Origin: Acidobacteriaceae bacterium KBS 89
GTDB taxonomy: Bacteria; Acidobacteriota; Terriglobia; Terriglobales; Acidobacteriaceae
Direction of reading: 5' to 3'
NCBI GenBank assembly: GCA_000381605.1
Contig: KB906754.1
Location: 1,571,147-1,635,146 of the forward strand
DNA length: 64,000 nucleotides
Below are positions 48,062 through 60,930 of this stretch, in pieces. A program made the position numbers and the translations under genes. Position 1 is the first letter of the stretch. Each line of letters begins with the position of its first letter. A model generated the notes under the pieces. It ran no database searches, was not told the DNA's origin, and saw only the letters and a list, made by a program, of their open reading frames with translations.

Positions 48062-48745
48062 TTACTTCGCTGGAGCGAGCTCTGCCTTGTTCTCACCTTC
48101 AGCTTTGCCGTAGCTCATCTTTTGCGCGCGAGCTTCAATCGTCTCAAGCTCATATCCGGTACGGGCAAAACCCGTGGTCAGAGGAGCAAGTACCACAGGC
48201 TTCTCATCGCCCGCCATAACAACCGGGGTCGCCGCTGCCTGGGCATTCACCGGCAGTCCACGCTGCGCGATAATCTCCATCGCACGCGAGATGGGAATCC
48301 GAATCGATCCACCAGATACCTCGCTGTAGTGATTCAACAGAAGATCTTCGCGAGCGTGCAGATCCGCCGTCGCCTGATTGCCATCGTCGATATCCAAACG
48401 AGGTTCAGGGAAGGTCGTCGTCATCTGCTGAAATTCCTTCTGCTGCATCTCGGGGTTGCTGGCAAGATCCTGCCGCTTGCCCTTGGTCGTCTCTGCACCC
48501 GCAAACGCGCTGAGCGAATTCCACTTCGTAGTCGGTCCGTCGTCCTTCTTGATCGCACCGTTGATCACCTTGCCAAGAAGAAAGCAAACAAAAAAGAAGA
48601 TAACCACAGAGCCGAACAGACCGGCCAGAAAGACAGCGATGCCGTTGGCATTGACGTCCGTGACCTCGTACCCCGGATGCTCCGAGTCACGTACGTGGGG
48701 ATCATGTGCCGCGGGTTGATTCAAATCGTGGTCGTTAGTGGGCAT
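48062..48745 (-). CDS. Hypothetical single-helix membrane protein of the act operon
   Basis: 227 residues. One membrane helix, GIAVFLAGLFGSVVIFFFVCFLL, follows a His/Asp-rich cytosolic N-terminus. The rest is a soluble domain, with AGAETTKGKRQDLASN and ISRAMEIIAQRGLPVNAQ, of unknown fold and no haem motif. I start at 48745 where GGAG lies 7 nt upstream. The start overlaps the end of actF by 11 bases, so it is translationally coupled to the complex. Acidobacterial act operons often carry a small extra membrane protein at this place; it may be an accessory or assembly subunit, comparable in position to ActG, but similarity is not shown. Confidence 0.8.
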   Translation of the reverse strand: MPTNDHDLNQPAAHDPHVRDSEHPGYEVTDVNANGIAVFLAGLFGSVVIFFFVCFLLGKVINGAIKKDDGPTTKWNSLSAFAGAETTKGKRQDLASNPEMQQKEFQQMTTTFPEPRLDIDDGNQATADLHAREDLLLNHYSEVSGGSIRIPISRAMEIIAQRGLPVNAQAAATPVVMAGDEKPVVLAPLTTGFARTGYELETIEARAQKMSYGKAEGENKAELAPAK

Positions 48746-50063
48746 GTTCAGGCTCCAGCATCTCTTCAACGTGAGGATCGTTCACGCTGATCAACGGACG
48801 CGCTTGCAGTTGGGTCATATAGTAGGCGGCCCAGAACGAAAGCACGGCCACAGGAACGGTAATGTAAGCCAGCATTCCAATGTTGCCGGCGATGTGCAGA
48901 TTACCCGCCGAGTCCGGGAAGTTCGGCTCGATCAACCAGAACATATCCAGGCAGCGAGCGAAGATCATGAAGCATGTCAGCCAGATCATCTTCTGCTTGT
49001 TCCGCTTCAGATCCCGCGACAGCAGCAGGCAGAAGGGAATCAGCCAGTGACAGATAAAGTCCGCCGAGCAGACCACCCACCATCCGCCGTGAATCCGGTT
49101 CAGGTACCAGGGAATCTCGTCCGGGATATTGCCCGACCAGATGATCAGGAACTCCGCGAAGCAGAGATAGATGTTGAGCATCACAAATGCGAACGCCAGC
49201 TTGCCCAAATCGTGCTGCTCCGTCGCCCGCAGCATCGTCTTCATCGGTTCAAACCGCGACAGCAGAATCACCGTCAGAATACCCAGCGCGAGCACCGCGT
49301 AACCCTGTGCAACCAGGAACTGCAGCCCCCAGATCGACGAGTACCAGGTGATGTCGAGCGACTTGATCCAGTCGATCGCTCCAACCGTCAGCAGAATGAC
49401 ATAGATCAGGATGCCGGGCCCGGACAGATTCTCAAACTTGATGCGCCAGCGATCGTAACTCGGCTCCGTGCCGCGCGCAGGGTCAGCGTCTCGCTCGAGC
49501 GACCACTTGTTCAACAGGTACTGAAACAGCCAGAGAATTCCGAAGACGATCGCGGTCTGGATAATGACAGCCGTAGGATTGAGCATCGCCCGCTTGGCAT
49601 TCAGCGTCATCGCCTGCTCAAGCGTCACAGCGTGTCTCTCAAGCGCCTCAGCAACAGCTCCCGCAGTAGGGAACGCCGCCCACTGATACAGATGCTTCCA
49701 CAGAAAAATGATCGGCACGAACATCAACCCGACCAGCCAGATCGTCCGGGTCATCGCCTCCAGCGGGCGGCGCAATAGCAGCCCCCACTTACCGCCGCTG
49801 ACGTACTGCAGCATCAGCAACACCAGCCCGCCGCCGGCAAAAGTGAAGCAGATCATGTAACCCAGCAAGTAAGCACGAAGGATGTGGTTCTTTCCCTCAT
49901 GCGTAAAGGCGAAGAAGACCGAAAGCACCGTGGCGACCGCGAAGACGATCAGCGCACGCGTCCGCCATGCGGAAAGTATCTCCGGTGCAGCAAGCGATGC
50001 AGGCAGCGTCCGCGGCCCATGATCGCCGTGGTGCCCGCCGTTATGTTCGTGTCCAGATGACAT
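48735..50063 (-). CDS. actF: Alternative complex III subunit ActF (NrfD-like quinol domain)
   Basis: 442 residues, His-rich N-terminus (GHEHNGGHHGDHG) and about 10 membrane helices (for example ALIVFAVATVLSVFF, MICFTFAGGGLVLLMLQYV, LVGLMFVPIIFLW). ActF is the second NrfD-like membrane subunit of alternative complex III and is structurally related to ActC. It spans the inner membrane and may form part of a proton path. I chose ATG 50063 over a TTG at 50072. It sits between actE and the small membrane protein, in the canonical order A-B-C-D-E-F. Confidence 0.93.
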   Translation of the reverse strand: MSSGHEHNGGHHGDHGPRTLPASLAAPEILSAWRTRALIVFAVATVLSVFFAFTHEGKNHILRAYLLGYMICFTFAGGGLVLLMLQYVSGGKWGLLLRRPLEAMTRTIWLVGLMFVPIIFLWKHLYQWAAFPTAGAVAEALERHAVTLEQAMTLNAKRAMLNPTAVIIQTAIVFGILWLFQYLLNKWSLERDADPARGTEPSYDRWRIKFENLSGPGILIYVILLTVGAIDWIKSLDITWYSSIWGLQFLVAQGYAVLALGILTVILLSRFEPMKTMLRATEQHDLGKLAFAFVMLNIYLCFAEFLIIWSGNIPDEIPWYLNRIHGGWWVVCSADFICHWLIPFCLLLSRDLKRNKQKMIWLTCFMIFARCLDMFWLIEPNFPDSAGNLHIAGNIGMLAYITVPVAVLSFWAAYYMTQLQARPLISVNDPHVEEMLEPEHAH

Positions 50064-50096
50064 GCGTTTCAAGCCTTCATTCGGAAAGTTCCGAGG

Positions 50097-50882
50097 TTAC
50101 TGCTTCGGTACGGTTTGTCCGGCAGGCGCTGCAGCCGGAGGAACTGCGTTGGTGCGTGACGGTGCAACAGCTCCCGTCGTTGCCGCTCCGGAGCCCGGTG
50201 CCGGAAGAACAAAGAGCCCATTGTCGGGAGTTCCGGTCACTGCTGTGGGCGGCAGAGTCCATTCATCTGCGAAGGAAGCGGGCAAGCCCTGTCCCTCGGC
50301 GATACTAGCCAACGGCTCAACATGCGACCCCGCAGGAACGTCCGCTTGCGTCGCCTTTTGGCTTAGCTGGAGCGCCTTGACGTACGCCACGATCGCCCAG
50401 CGGTCCGCCGGTGCAATCTGCCCTGAATAATCCGGCATCGCACCATATCCATTGGAGATGACGTGAAAGAAGTGTCCGAGCGGAGCGGATTCAAGCCGTG
50501 CGGTATGGAAGCTTCCTGCCTTCATATACCCACGCTGGACAATCATCCCGATGCCATTGCCCACCCGCGAGTGGCAGGGCGTGCAGTACACGTTGTATTG
50601 CTCCTGGCCACGCTCCAACACCTGCAGCGTAGCCGGAAACGGCATCCCGTCGCCTTCTTTGCCGTTCACCAGGCCTGTGTAGAAGTACCCGTCTTCATGC
50701 AACTGGTTCCGTGCGACTGTGTTCTCCACCTGCGGACGCACCGAGCGGCCATCTGCGTAAAAGGCGGTGCCGCGCTGCGGGAAGAACTTCGGCTGGTCTT
50801 GCATGTCCTGACGGCAGCCGGCCACAAACAGCAACGAGAGTGCAGCTGTGGCGAATGTGGCGCGCCGTGCGATCTGATTCAC
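50097..50882 (-). CDS. actE: Alternative complex III subunit ActE (mono-haem cytochrome c lipoprotein)
   Basis: 261 residues from GTG 50882. A lipoprotein signal with lipobox LLFVAGC anchors it to the periplasmic face. One haem c site, CTPCHS, lies in the middle, with a methionine ligand candidate in GAMPDYSGQI. It passes electrons from the complex to cytochrome c or directly to caa3 oxidase. A Pro/Ala-rich C-terminal tail follows. The GTG is 8 bases after the actD stop and no ribosome binding site is close; the GGAGGTGG lies 15-20 bases upstream inside the end of actD, so coupling to actD is likely. Confidence 0.93.
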   Translation of the reverse strand: MNQIARRATFATAALSLLFVAGCRQDMQDQPKFFPQRGTAFYADGRSVRPQVENTVARNQLHEDGYFYTGLVNGKEGDGMPFPATLQVLERGQEQYNVYCTPCHSRVGNGIGMIVQRGYMKAGSFHTARLESAPLGHFFHVISNGYGAMPDYSGQIAPADRWAIVAYVKALQLSQKATQADVPAGSHVEPLASIAEGQGLPASFADEWTLPPTAVTGTPDNGLFVLPAPGSGAATTGAVAPSRTNAVPPAAAPAGQTVPKQ

Positions 50883-50889
50883 TTGCGTA

Positions 50890-51432
50890 TTAATGGTCCA
50901 CCTCCACCACGGAGACCGCGGGGAACTGCTCAAGGAACGCCCGTGACTCAGCGGGCGAGAACATCGGATCGGTTGCCTCAAGACAAAGGAAGAACTTGTC
51001 CGTCGTCGCGCCGTTCCGGAAGTTGGGCGCGTTGAAGACCGGATGATACAGCTGCGGCAAACCATTCAGCGCAATCATCCCAAAGCACGCCGAAAATCCG
51101 GCAAACAGAATCGTCCATTCGTAGGCCGGGATGATAAACGCAGGCCACGACTCCAGCGGCCTCCCGGCAATATTCAGCGGATAGGCCCAGACGTTCACCC
51201 AGGTCTCCATCAGAAACGCTGTCGTCACACCCATGAGTCCGCCAAGCAGACACACCAGCGGGACCCGTGTCTTGTGGAAGTGCAACGCCTCTGCGGCCTC
51301 TTCCACCGGATAAGGCGTATAGCACTCCATCCGGCGATATCCTGCACGGTGCGCCTCTTTGGTTGCATGCACCAATTCGCTAGGCGTGTTGAACTCGGCC
51401 AGCAATCCGTATATTCCTTCGCGCGGCGGCAT
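50890..51432 (-). CDS. actD: Alternative complex III subunit ActD (DUF3341)
   Basis: 180 residues of the DUF3341 family, two membrane helices (LVCLLGGLMGVTTAFLME and TILFAGFSACFGMIALNGL). The N-terminus YGLLAEFNTPSELVHATKEAHRAGYR and the middle MECYTPYPVEE are typical of ActD. It is a small peripheral/membrane subunit of unclear role in the complex. Stop and start codons of actC and actD overlap as TAATG. Confidence 0.95.
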   Translation of the reverse strand: MPPREGIYGLLAEFNTPSELVHATKEAHRAGYRRMECYTPYPVEEAAEALHFHKTRVPLVCLLGGLMGVTTAFLMETWVNVWAYPLNIAGRPLESWPAFIIPAYEWTILFAGFSACFGMIALNGLPQLYHPVFNAPNFRNGATTDKFFLCLEATDPMFSPAESRAFLEQFPAVSVVEVDH

Positions 51433-52873
51433 TAGGCTGACTCCTCACTGACTGTCTTTGCTTTTGCTCCGCCCGGTGTCACCTTCGTCTGCGGCAGCAT
51501 CATTCGGATCTCCGACATCGGGATCATGGGCAGGAAGCGAACGAACAGGAAGAACAGGAACGTGAACATACCCAGCGTTCCCACATAGATCATGTAGTCC
51601 CACTTCGTCGCCCGGTAGGTGCCCCAGCTCGACGGCAGGTACTCGCGATAAAGACTTGTGACGACGATGACGAAGCGCTCGAACCACATTCCCGTATTAA
51701 TGATGAACGAAAGAATGAACAGGTACGCCACGTTGACCCGAAGTTTGCGCGACCACAACGTCGTCAGCGGTATCGCAAGATTGGTCAGGATCAGGATCCA
51801 GTATGCCCAGCCCATCGGCCCGAACATACGGTTCCACATCATAAAGAACTCCCAGTGGCTCGCCGAATACCACGCCATGAAGACCTCCATGCCGTAGCCA
51901 TAGCCGACGATCAGTCCCGTCCCCAGCATCACCTTCGCCATGTTGTCCAGATGGCGTAGCGTTACCAGGTCTTCGAGGTGGTAGAACTTGCGAATCGGAA
52001 TCGCCAGCGTGATCACCATCGCGAATCCCGAATAGATGGCGCCTGCAACGAAGTAAGGCGGGAAGATCGTCGTATGCCAGCCCGCCAGAGCCGCCACTGC
52101 GAAGTCGAAGCTGATGACTGTGTGTACCGAAAGCACCAGCGGCGTTGAGAGTCCCGCCAGCAGCAGGGAAGCCGACTCATAACGGATCCAGTGCCGAGTT
52201 GACCCACGCCATCCCAGCGACAGCATGCCGTAGAAGTACTTCGCCAGCGGCATCGTCGCCCGGTCGCGCAGCGTTCCAAAGTCCGGGATCATTCCCATGT
52301 ACCAAAAGATCACAGAGATCGACGCATACGTCGAAACCGCAAACACGTCCCACGCCAGCGGCGAACGGAACTGCGGCCAGACGTTCATCGTGTTCGGGTA
52401 AGGGAATAGCCAGTATGCCAGCCAGGGTCGCCCGACGTGAATCAGCGGGAACAGACCGGCGCAGCACACCGCAAAGATCGTCATCGCCTCGGCGAACCGG
52501 TTGATTGAGTTACGCCACGTCTGCTTGAACAGCAGCAAGATCGCCGAGATCAGCGTGCCCGCGTGGCCGATACCGATCCACCACACGAAGTTGATGATGG
52601 CGAAACCCCAGGCGCCAGGAATCGTCACACCCCAGATGCCTGTGCCTTTCAAGAAAAGCCAGGTGCAGCCAATCACCAGACCCTGGGCAACACCAGCTCC
52701 CACCACCAGGCCGAAGAACCACCCCAGCGGCGTGTTTGAGGTCAGGACGATCCCGGCGATCTTCTGCGTGACCGATTTGAAGGTATGGCCCGGCGCGATG
52801 ACCGCATACTCGCCGGTTCGCGGGTCGATCATGGGATCGACGATCGGGTCCTGCATGGGTCCTTTGGTCGCCA

Positions 52874-52874
<1 letters not shown>
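51432..52874 (-). CDS. actC: Alternative complex III subunit ActC (NrfD/PsrC membrane subunit)
   Basis: 480 residues, about 10 membrane helices of the NrfD/PsrC family. The first is GWFFGLVVGAGVAQGLVIG; the glycine-rich GIGHAGTLISAILLLF holds a conserved His/Gly pair near the proposed quinol site. ActC is the main quinol-oxidising membrane subunit, next to the iron-sulfur subunit ActB. It overlaps actB and actD by one base at each end (TAATG), which suggests coupled translation. Confidence 0.96.
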
Positions 52875-56079
<3,205 letters not shown>

Positions 56080-56083
<4 letters not shown>

Positions 56084-56937
56084 CGGTGGCACGTCTCGCA
56101 GCTCGACAGCTGCTCCGGGTTGCGGATGTGATACTGCGCAGTCAGATACTTGCCCAGATCCATCTGGTTCGTGAACTTCACATAGCTCGCCGGCATCGCG
56201 ATCCCCAGCGGCGGAACATCACTCGACGTTGGCCCATGCGCCTCGGACGAGATCTGCATCATCGCAACATCAGGTCCCTTGCCGGAAGGCTCCGTCGTCG
56301 TGCAGCTCACGTCCTGCGCCGTCGCCCCACCCTTGACCGTACTCGTGCACCACACAGGCTTGTCGTTCGAAGGCCCGGCCCAAGCCATGTTGTAGATCTC
56401 GCTCGTCGGCCGCAGGTTCACCGCCGGATTGCGATGGCAGTTCAAACACCACTCCATCTGCAGCGTGTTCTGCTGATACATCAACGGCATCTCATCCACG
56501 CGTCCATGACAGCTCGCGCACCCGATGCCCTTGTTCACGTGGATCTCATGGTTGAAATAAACATAGTCCGGCAAATCATGCACGCGGATCCACTGGATCG
56601 ACGCCCCCGTCGCCCAGCTCTGGCGCACCGGCTCCAACAGATCGGCGTTCGTCCAGATCTGTGCGTGACAGTTGATGCAAGTCTTCGTCGGAGGAATGCC
56701 CGCGTACGCTGCCTTCTCCACCTGCGTATGGCAGTACTGGCACTGCAGGCCGAGCCCCTCAACGTGGTGCTTGTGGCTGAACGGTACCGGCTGGTCTGGC
56801 CGCTGGCCCTGCCGCGTCACCCACGGTGATCGCTGTAGCTGGTCCAGGGTTACGCCGAGCGCGATGACGATTACGCCGGTCAATACCAGGCTGAATCGAG
56901 CCAGCGCGTTCGAACTGCGGTCAAAAACTTGCGCCAT
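56080..56937 (-). CDS. actA: Alternative complex III subunit ActA (penta-haem cytochrome c)
   Basis: 285 residues with an N-terminal membrane anchor (FSLVLTGVIVIALGVTL) and a periplasmic domain with five haem c sites: CQYCHT, CINCHA, CASCHG, CLNCHR and CETCHR, the last ending the protein. ActA transfers electrons from ActB to ActE. AGGA precedes the ATG by 8 nt. It is the first gene of the operon; the promoter should lie in the 417 bases upstream (56938-57354), shared with the glycosylase gene on the other strand. Its 3' end overlaps the actB start (ATGA). Confidence 0.96.
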
Positions 56938-57354
56938 GAGTGCGTTCCTGCTTCCTCTGCATTACCTTCGGCTAGGGGTTGAGAAGTTGCTGTCTGATGG
57001 TTGATGTTTCTCGCTGGTTACTTTGCCGGGCGTTACGTCGCCGGCGGTTCGGGCGTCCGCGCTCGGTCTGCCCAGAAATTTCTTCTCTAATAAACTTTGA
57101 GTATAGCAGCGGAAAAGCCGTACAAAACCCCACCCGATTCCCCCGCAACTGTTTTTTCATCTGCAACATCCGATTATCGAACTCATCTGCAAACAGCCTG
57201 CACAACATCTCGTGCACCGTTGTTCATTGGCTGAAAATGACCACTACATCTACCCTGCCCGAAACGTATCGCTCTTGTAAATGCAAACCAAACTAGTCCG
57301 AATTCTTAAGTACATGCAAGACATTCTTCCGAACCTTGCGATACCGTCAAACAT
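56938..57354. other. Divergent promoter region of actA and the glycosylase
   Basis: 417 bases between two divergently transcribed genes. On the minus strand a TATACT (57105-57100) could be a -10 box for the act-cta operon, but no good -35 sits 16-18 bases upstream. I see no palindrome, riboswitch or repeat. Confidence 0.35.
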
Positions 57355-58074
57355 ATGCCGCGTCCGCACAACAGCCCGCGCCCTCCTCGTTACGATGCAG
57401 CTCAAGCCGTTTCGGATCTATCCTCCGCCGATCCCAAGCTCGGCAAACTCATCGAACGCGCCGGCCCTTTCACCATGCGTGTTGCCAGCGCCCAATCCCC
57501 CTTCGAAGCCCTTGTAGAATCCATCATCTATCAGCAGCTACACGGCAAAGCCGCCGCCACCATCCATCGCCGCATGATTGAATCCTTCGCGCCCGCCATG
57601 ACGCTCGAAGCCGCAGGCACGGGAGCCCATCCCACCCCACAGCAACTGCTCGACTGCCCCAACGAGCAGCTCCGAGCCGCTGGCCTCTCCAAAAACAAGA
57701 TGCTAGCCCTCCGAGACCTCGCCGCGAAAACCATCGACGGCACCGTCCCCACGCTCGCCCAAATCCGTCGCATGTCCGACGAAGCCATCATCGAGCACCT
57801 CACCCAGGTCCGAGGCATCGGCCGCTGGACCGTTGAAATGCTCCTAATCTTCCGCCTCGGCCGCCCCAACATCCTCCCCGTCGACGACTACGGCGTCCGC
57901 AAAGGCTTCGCCCTCACCTTCGGCAAACTCAAACCCACCGACAAAGTCACCCCCATGGACCTCCCCAAACCAGACGTCATGCATCGCCGCGCAAAAAAAT
58001 GGCAACCTTGGTGCTCCGTAGCCAGCTGGTACCTCTGGCGAGCCTGCGACCTCGCGAAGCCTGCAAGTCACTAG
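57355..58074 (+). CDS. DNA-3-methyladenine glycosylase, AlkA-like
   Basis: 239 residues of the HhH-GPD superfamily, cytosolic. The helix-hairpin-helix reads LTQVRGIGRWTVEMLLIF, and catalytic Asp follows in LPVDDYGVRKGF. The opening helix pattern SPFEALVESIIYQQLHGKAA is typical of AlkA/Mag enzymes without the bulky N-terminal domain. It removes alkylated purines in base excision repair. It lacks the four cysteines of an Fe-S Nth/MutY cluster, as expected. An N-terminal Pro/Arg stretch is probably flexible. Confidence 0.9.
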   Translation: MPRPHNSPRPPRYDAAQAVSDLSSADPKLGKLIERAGPFTMRVASAQSPFEALVESIIYQQLHGKAAATIHRRMIESFAPAMTLEAAGTGAHPTPQQLLDCPNEQLRAAGLSKNKMLALRDLAAKTIDGTVPTLAQIRRMSDEAIIEHLTQVRGIGRWTVEMLLIFRLGRPNILPVDDYGVRKGFALTFGKLKPTDKVTPMDLPKPDVMHRRAKKWQPWCSVASWYLWRACDLAKPASH

Positions 58075-58205
58075 CTTGTCCCACATTTAAAGCTTGTAAA
58101 AGCGCAGCGGCAGTTGATTTTCCCCGATCTGCGGGCATATCCTCACTGAGCTGCAAATCAATAGAGCGCACGGGCCACAACGCTCCGTCCCCCAAGGGGG
58201 TTCTT

Positions 58206-60203
58206 ATGCGCGTTATCGCTGCCGCCTCTCTTTCCATCTCCTTCCTTCTGATCGGTTGCTCGCTCAACTCCACCGCCCCACCCGCAGCCGAGTCTGGCCT
58301 CACGATTCGCGGCAACATCTACGGCGGCCAGCAACCCATCGTAGGCTCCCACATCTATCTCTTCGCCGCCAATACCACCGGCTACGGTAACGCCTCGGTC
58401 TCCTTACTCAATCCCGCCATCACTGGCAAGTCTGACTCAATCGGCGCCTACGTCACCTCAGGCAGCGGCGGCAGCTTCACCATTACCGGCGACTACACCT
58501 GCACTGCCGGAACCCAGGTCTACCTCTACGCCCTCGGCGGCAACCCAGGCGCTGGCGTCAACTCCGCGGCAGGTCTGCTCGCTGCCCTCGGCAACTGCCC
58601 CGGCACCGGCAACTTCCTTACCACCGTACCCTTCATCGGGATCAATGAGGTTTCAACCATCGCCGCAGCGTACGCCTTCGCCGGCTTCGCGAAAGACGCA
58701 ACGCACGTCTCCAGCTCCGGCACAGCGCTAGCCCAAACCGGCATCCGGAACGCATTCGCCAACGCTTCCAATCTGGCCGAAATATCCACTGGCACTGCAC
58801 GCGCCATCACCCCCGCAGGCAACGGCACGGTTCCTCAGGCCACCATCAACACACTCGCCAACATCCTCGCATCCTGCATCAACTCCACCGGCCCATCTTC
58901 AACCCCCTGCTCCATCCTTCTCTCAAACGCAAGATCCAGCGGATCAACCGGCACAAAACCAACAGACACCGCCACCGCAGCCATCAACATCGCGCACAAC
59001 CCCGGCGAAAATATAGCTGACCTCTGCGGCCTCCAGACCGCGTCGCCTCCTTTTCTTCCAGCCCTCTCCTGCATCGGTCACGACGGTGACGGTGACGACG
59101 ATGACGATGAGGACAACGACAGCGACAACAGCCGTCCCGCTAACAGCCATCCCGCCAACGATGATGGCAGCAGTCTTCCCACCGACTTCAACCTCGCCGT
59201 GGCCTTCAGCGGCGGTGGTCTAAATAGCCCTAACTCTGCCGTCGCCATCGCCATCGATGCCTCCGGCAATGCATGGATCGCGAATCGGCTCGGCGACAAC
59301 GTCGTCGAGTACTCCGCCACAGGCGCAGCTCTTTCCCCATCCACCGGCTTCACTGGCGGTGGCGTCTCTGGCCCAGTGGCTATCGCCGTCGACAGCTCAG
59401 GCAACATCTGGACTGCAAATATCGGGAACAACAGCATCTCCAAGTTCTCCAGCACCGGAACACCCATCTCTCCCGTCAACGGTTACACCGGCGGCGGTCT
59501 CTTCCAGGCCTATGGCATCGCCATCGACGCCTCCGGCAACGTGTGGCTTGCAGACGGAAGTGCGGTTGCCAAGTTCTCCAACGCAGGCGCGCCCATCTCC
59601 CCGGCTGGCGGATATCACGGTGCCGGCATTGATAACTCCGTCGCCGTCGCAATCGACGTCTCCGGCAACGCATGGTTCGGAGACAACTCACCCCTCTCCG
59701 GCATCTCCAAGTTCTCCAACTCCGGCACACCCGTCGCTCGCTATACCGGAGGAGGCCTGTTCTATCCCGGACCCACAGCCGTCGCCATCGACGCCTCCGG
59801 TAACGTGTGGGCCGCATGCGACAGTGGCATCGCCAAACTTTCGAACTCCGGCACTCCCATCTCCCCCGTCACCGGCTTTCGTGGCGGTGGTCTCGGAGAC
59901 GCCACGGGTCTCGCCATCGATGGCGCTGGCAACGTGTGGGTCTCAAATACCGACACCAAGAGTGTCGCCGAGTGGTCCAACTCCGGCGACACAATCTCTC
60001 CGTCCTCCGGCTATAGAGGCGGTGGTCCCGTGAACTCCACAATCCTGAACAGTCCGCGGGCCGTTGCCATCGACGGCTCAGGCAACGTCTGGGTCGCAAG
60101 CGCTGGCAACAAAACCGTCGTCGAGTTCATCGGCGCAGCAACTCCCGTCGTTACTCCACTTGCCGCCGGAGTCAAGAGCAACGCCATCGCCACTCGGCCC
60201 TAG
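58206..60203 (+). CDS. NHL-repeat lipoprotein (paralogue 2)
   Basis: 665 residues with a lipoprotein signal (LLIGC). AAGGGGG lies 5 nt before ATG 58206. Order: regulatory-like domain starting [18 protein letters not shown], a helical middle domain, then a strongly acidic run ([15 protein letters not shown], about residues 297-315), then about seven Vgb/NHL repeats of roughly 40 residues ([29 protein letters not shown]). The domain order matches the gene at 22609, from which it differs by the acidic insert and more repeats. A surface protein of unknown role. The acidic run could bind calcium. Confidence 0.82.
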   Translation: MRVIAAASLSISFLLIGCSLNSTAPPAAESGLTIRGNIYGGQQPIVGSHIYLFAANTTGYGNASVSLLNPAITGKSDSIGAYVTSGSGGSFTITGDYTCTAGTQVYLYALGGNPGAGVNSAAGLLAALGNCPGTGNFLTTVPFIGINEVSTIAAAYAFAGFAKDATHVSSSGTALAQTGIRNAFANASNLAEISTGTARAITPAGNGTVPQATINTLANILASCINSTGPSSTPCSILLSNARSSGSTGTKPTDTATAAINIAHNPGENIADLCGLQTASPPFLPALSCIGHDGDGDDDDDEDNDSDNSRPANSHPANDDGSSLPTDFNLAVAFSGGGLNSPNSAVAIAIDASGNAWIANRLGDNVVEYSATGAALSPSTGFTGGGVSGPVAIAVDSSGNIWTANIGNNSISKFSSTGTPISPVNGYTGGGLFQAYGIAIDASGNVWLADGSAVAKFSNAGAPISPAGGYHGAGIDNSVAVAIDVSGNAWFGDNSPLSGISKFSNSGTPVARYTGGGLFYPGPTAVAIDASGNVWAACDSGIAKLSNSGTPISPVTGFRGGGLGDATGLAIDGAGNVWVSNTDTKSVAEWSNSGDTISPSSGYRGGGPVNSTILNSPRAVAIDGSGNVWVASAGNKTVVEFIGAATPVVTPLAAGVKSNAIATRP

Positions 60204-60294
60204 CATTATCCGGCGCATCTCATCACACAACCGCGCGTTGGCGCACTTCGCGAAAATGCGGCTTCTCTACACATCGGATTTGCAGAAAGAGAGG

Positions 60295-60792
60295 ATGATC
60301 GAAAGCATTGACTCACTCATCCTCTTCCTTCCAGCCTCCTCGCTATCATCTACTATCAACAGCGTGACTAAGAGCACAGCCCTTCCATCTCCGGGCCGCC
60401 GCAGAGCGATCTTCACGCTTCTTCTGCTCATCACCATCCCCATCGGCCTGGCCGCACGCTTCCTCCCACTCGCCCTCCCATGGTTTCTCTACAAATATTT
60501 AGGCTCCACCCTTTGGGCCGTAGCACTCTATTGGTTCCTCGCAGCAATCCTCCCCAAGCTTCGCCCGATAGCCGTTGCCACCATCGCGATGATCATAGCC
60601 ACGCTGCTCGAACTAAGCCGCCTCGTCCCCATCGCACCCATCGACGCCTTCCGCCTCACCCTCCCCGGACAAATCCTTCTCGGTCGCTACTTCTCTCTCA
60701 AAAACATCGCCGCCTACATCTTCGCCATCGCCCTCACCGCCACCCTCGACCACTCCTTCATCGCAGACCGCCGGAAAAATTCCGCCGGATAG
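60295..60792 (+). CDS. DUF2809 family membrane protein
   Basis: 165 residues with about four membrane helices: IFTLLLLITIPIGLAARFLPL, LWAVALYWFLAAILPKL, IAVATIAMIIATLLELSRLV and a final IAAYIFAIALTATLDHSFIA. GRYFSLKNIAAYIFA and FRLTLPGQILLGRYF fit the DUF2809 pattern. The family is common in Acidobacteria and Bacteroidetes and its function is unknown. The start is uncertain: ATG 60295 has a purine-rich GAAAGAGAGG just before it, whereas GTG 60364 would begin closer to the family core. Confidence 0.72.
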   Translation: MIESIDSLILFLPASSLSSTINSVTKSTALPSPGRRRAIFTLLLLITIPIGLAARFLPLALPWFLYKYLGSTLWAVALYWFLAAILPKLRPIAVATIAMIIATLLELSRLVPIAPIDAFRLTLPGQILLGRYFSLKNIAAYIFAIALTATLDHSFIADRRKNSAG

Positions 60793-60930
60793 AGTCGTTA
60801 CAAGCTCTCGCATCCCCTTACGCACCGGCCAGCATCACGAACGGATCCAACCTTTAGCGTCGCAAATCCTGAAATTCCCACCGCAACCCACACCCAACCC
60901 CTCCACACGCGATACCCTCTAATTACCTTT

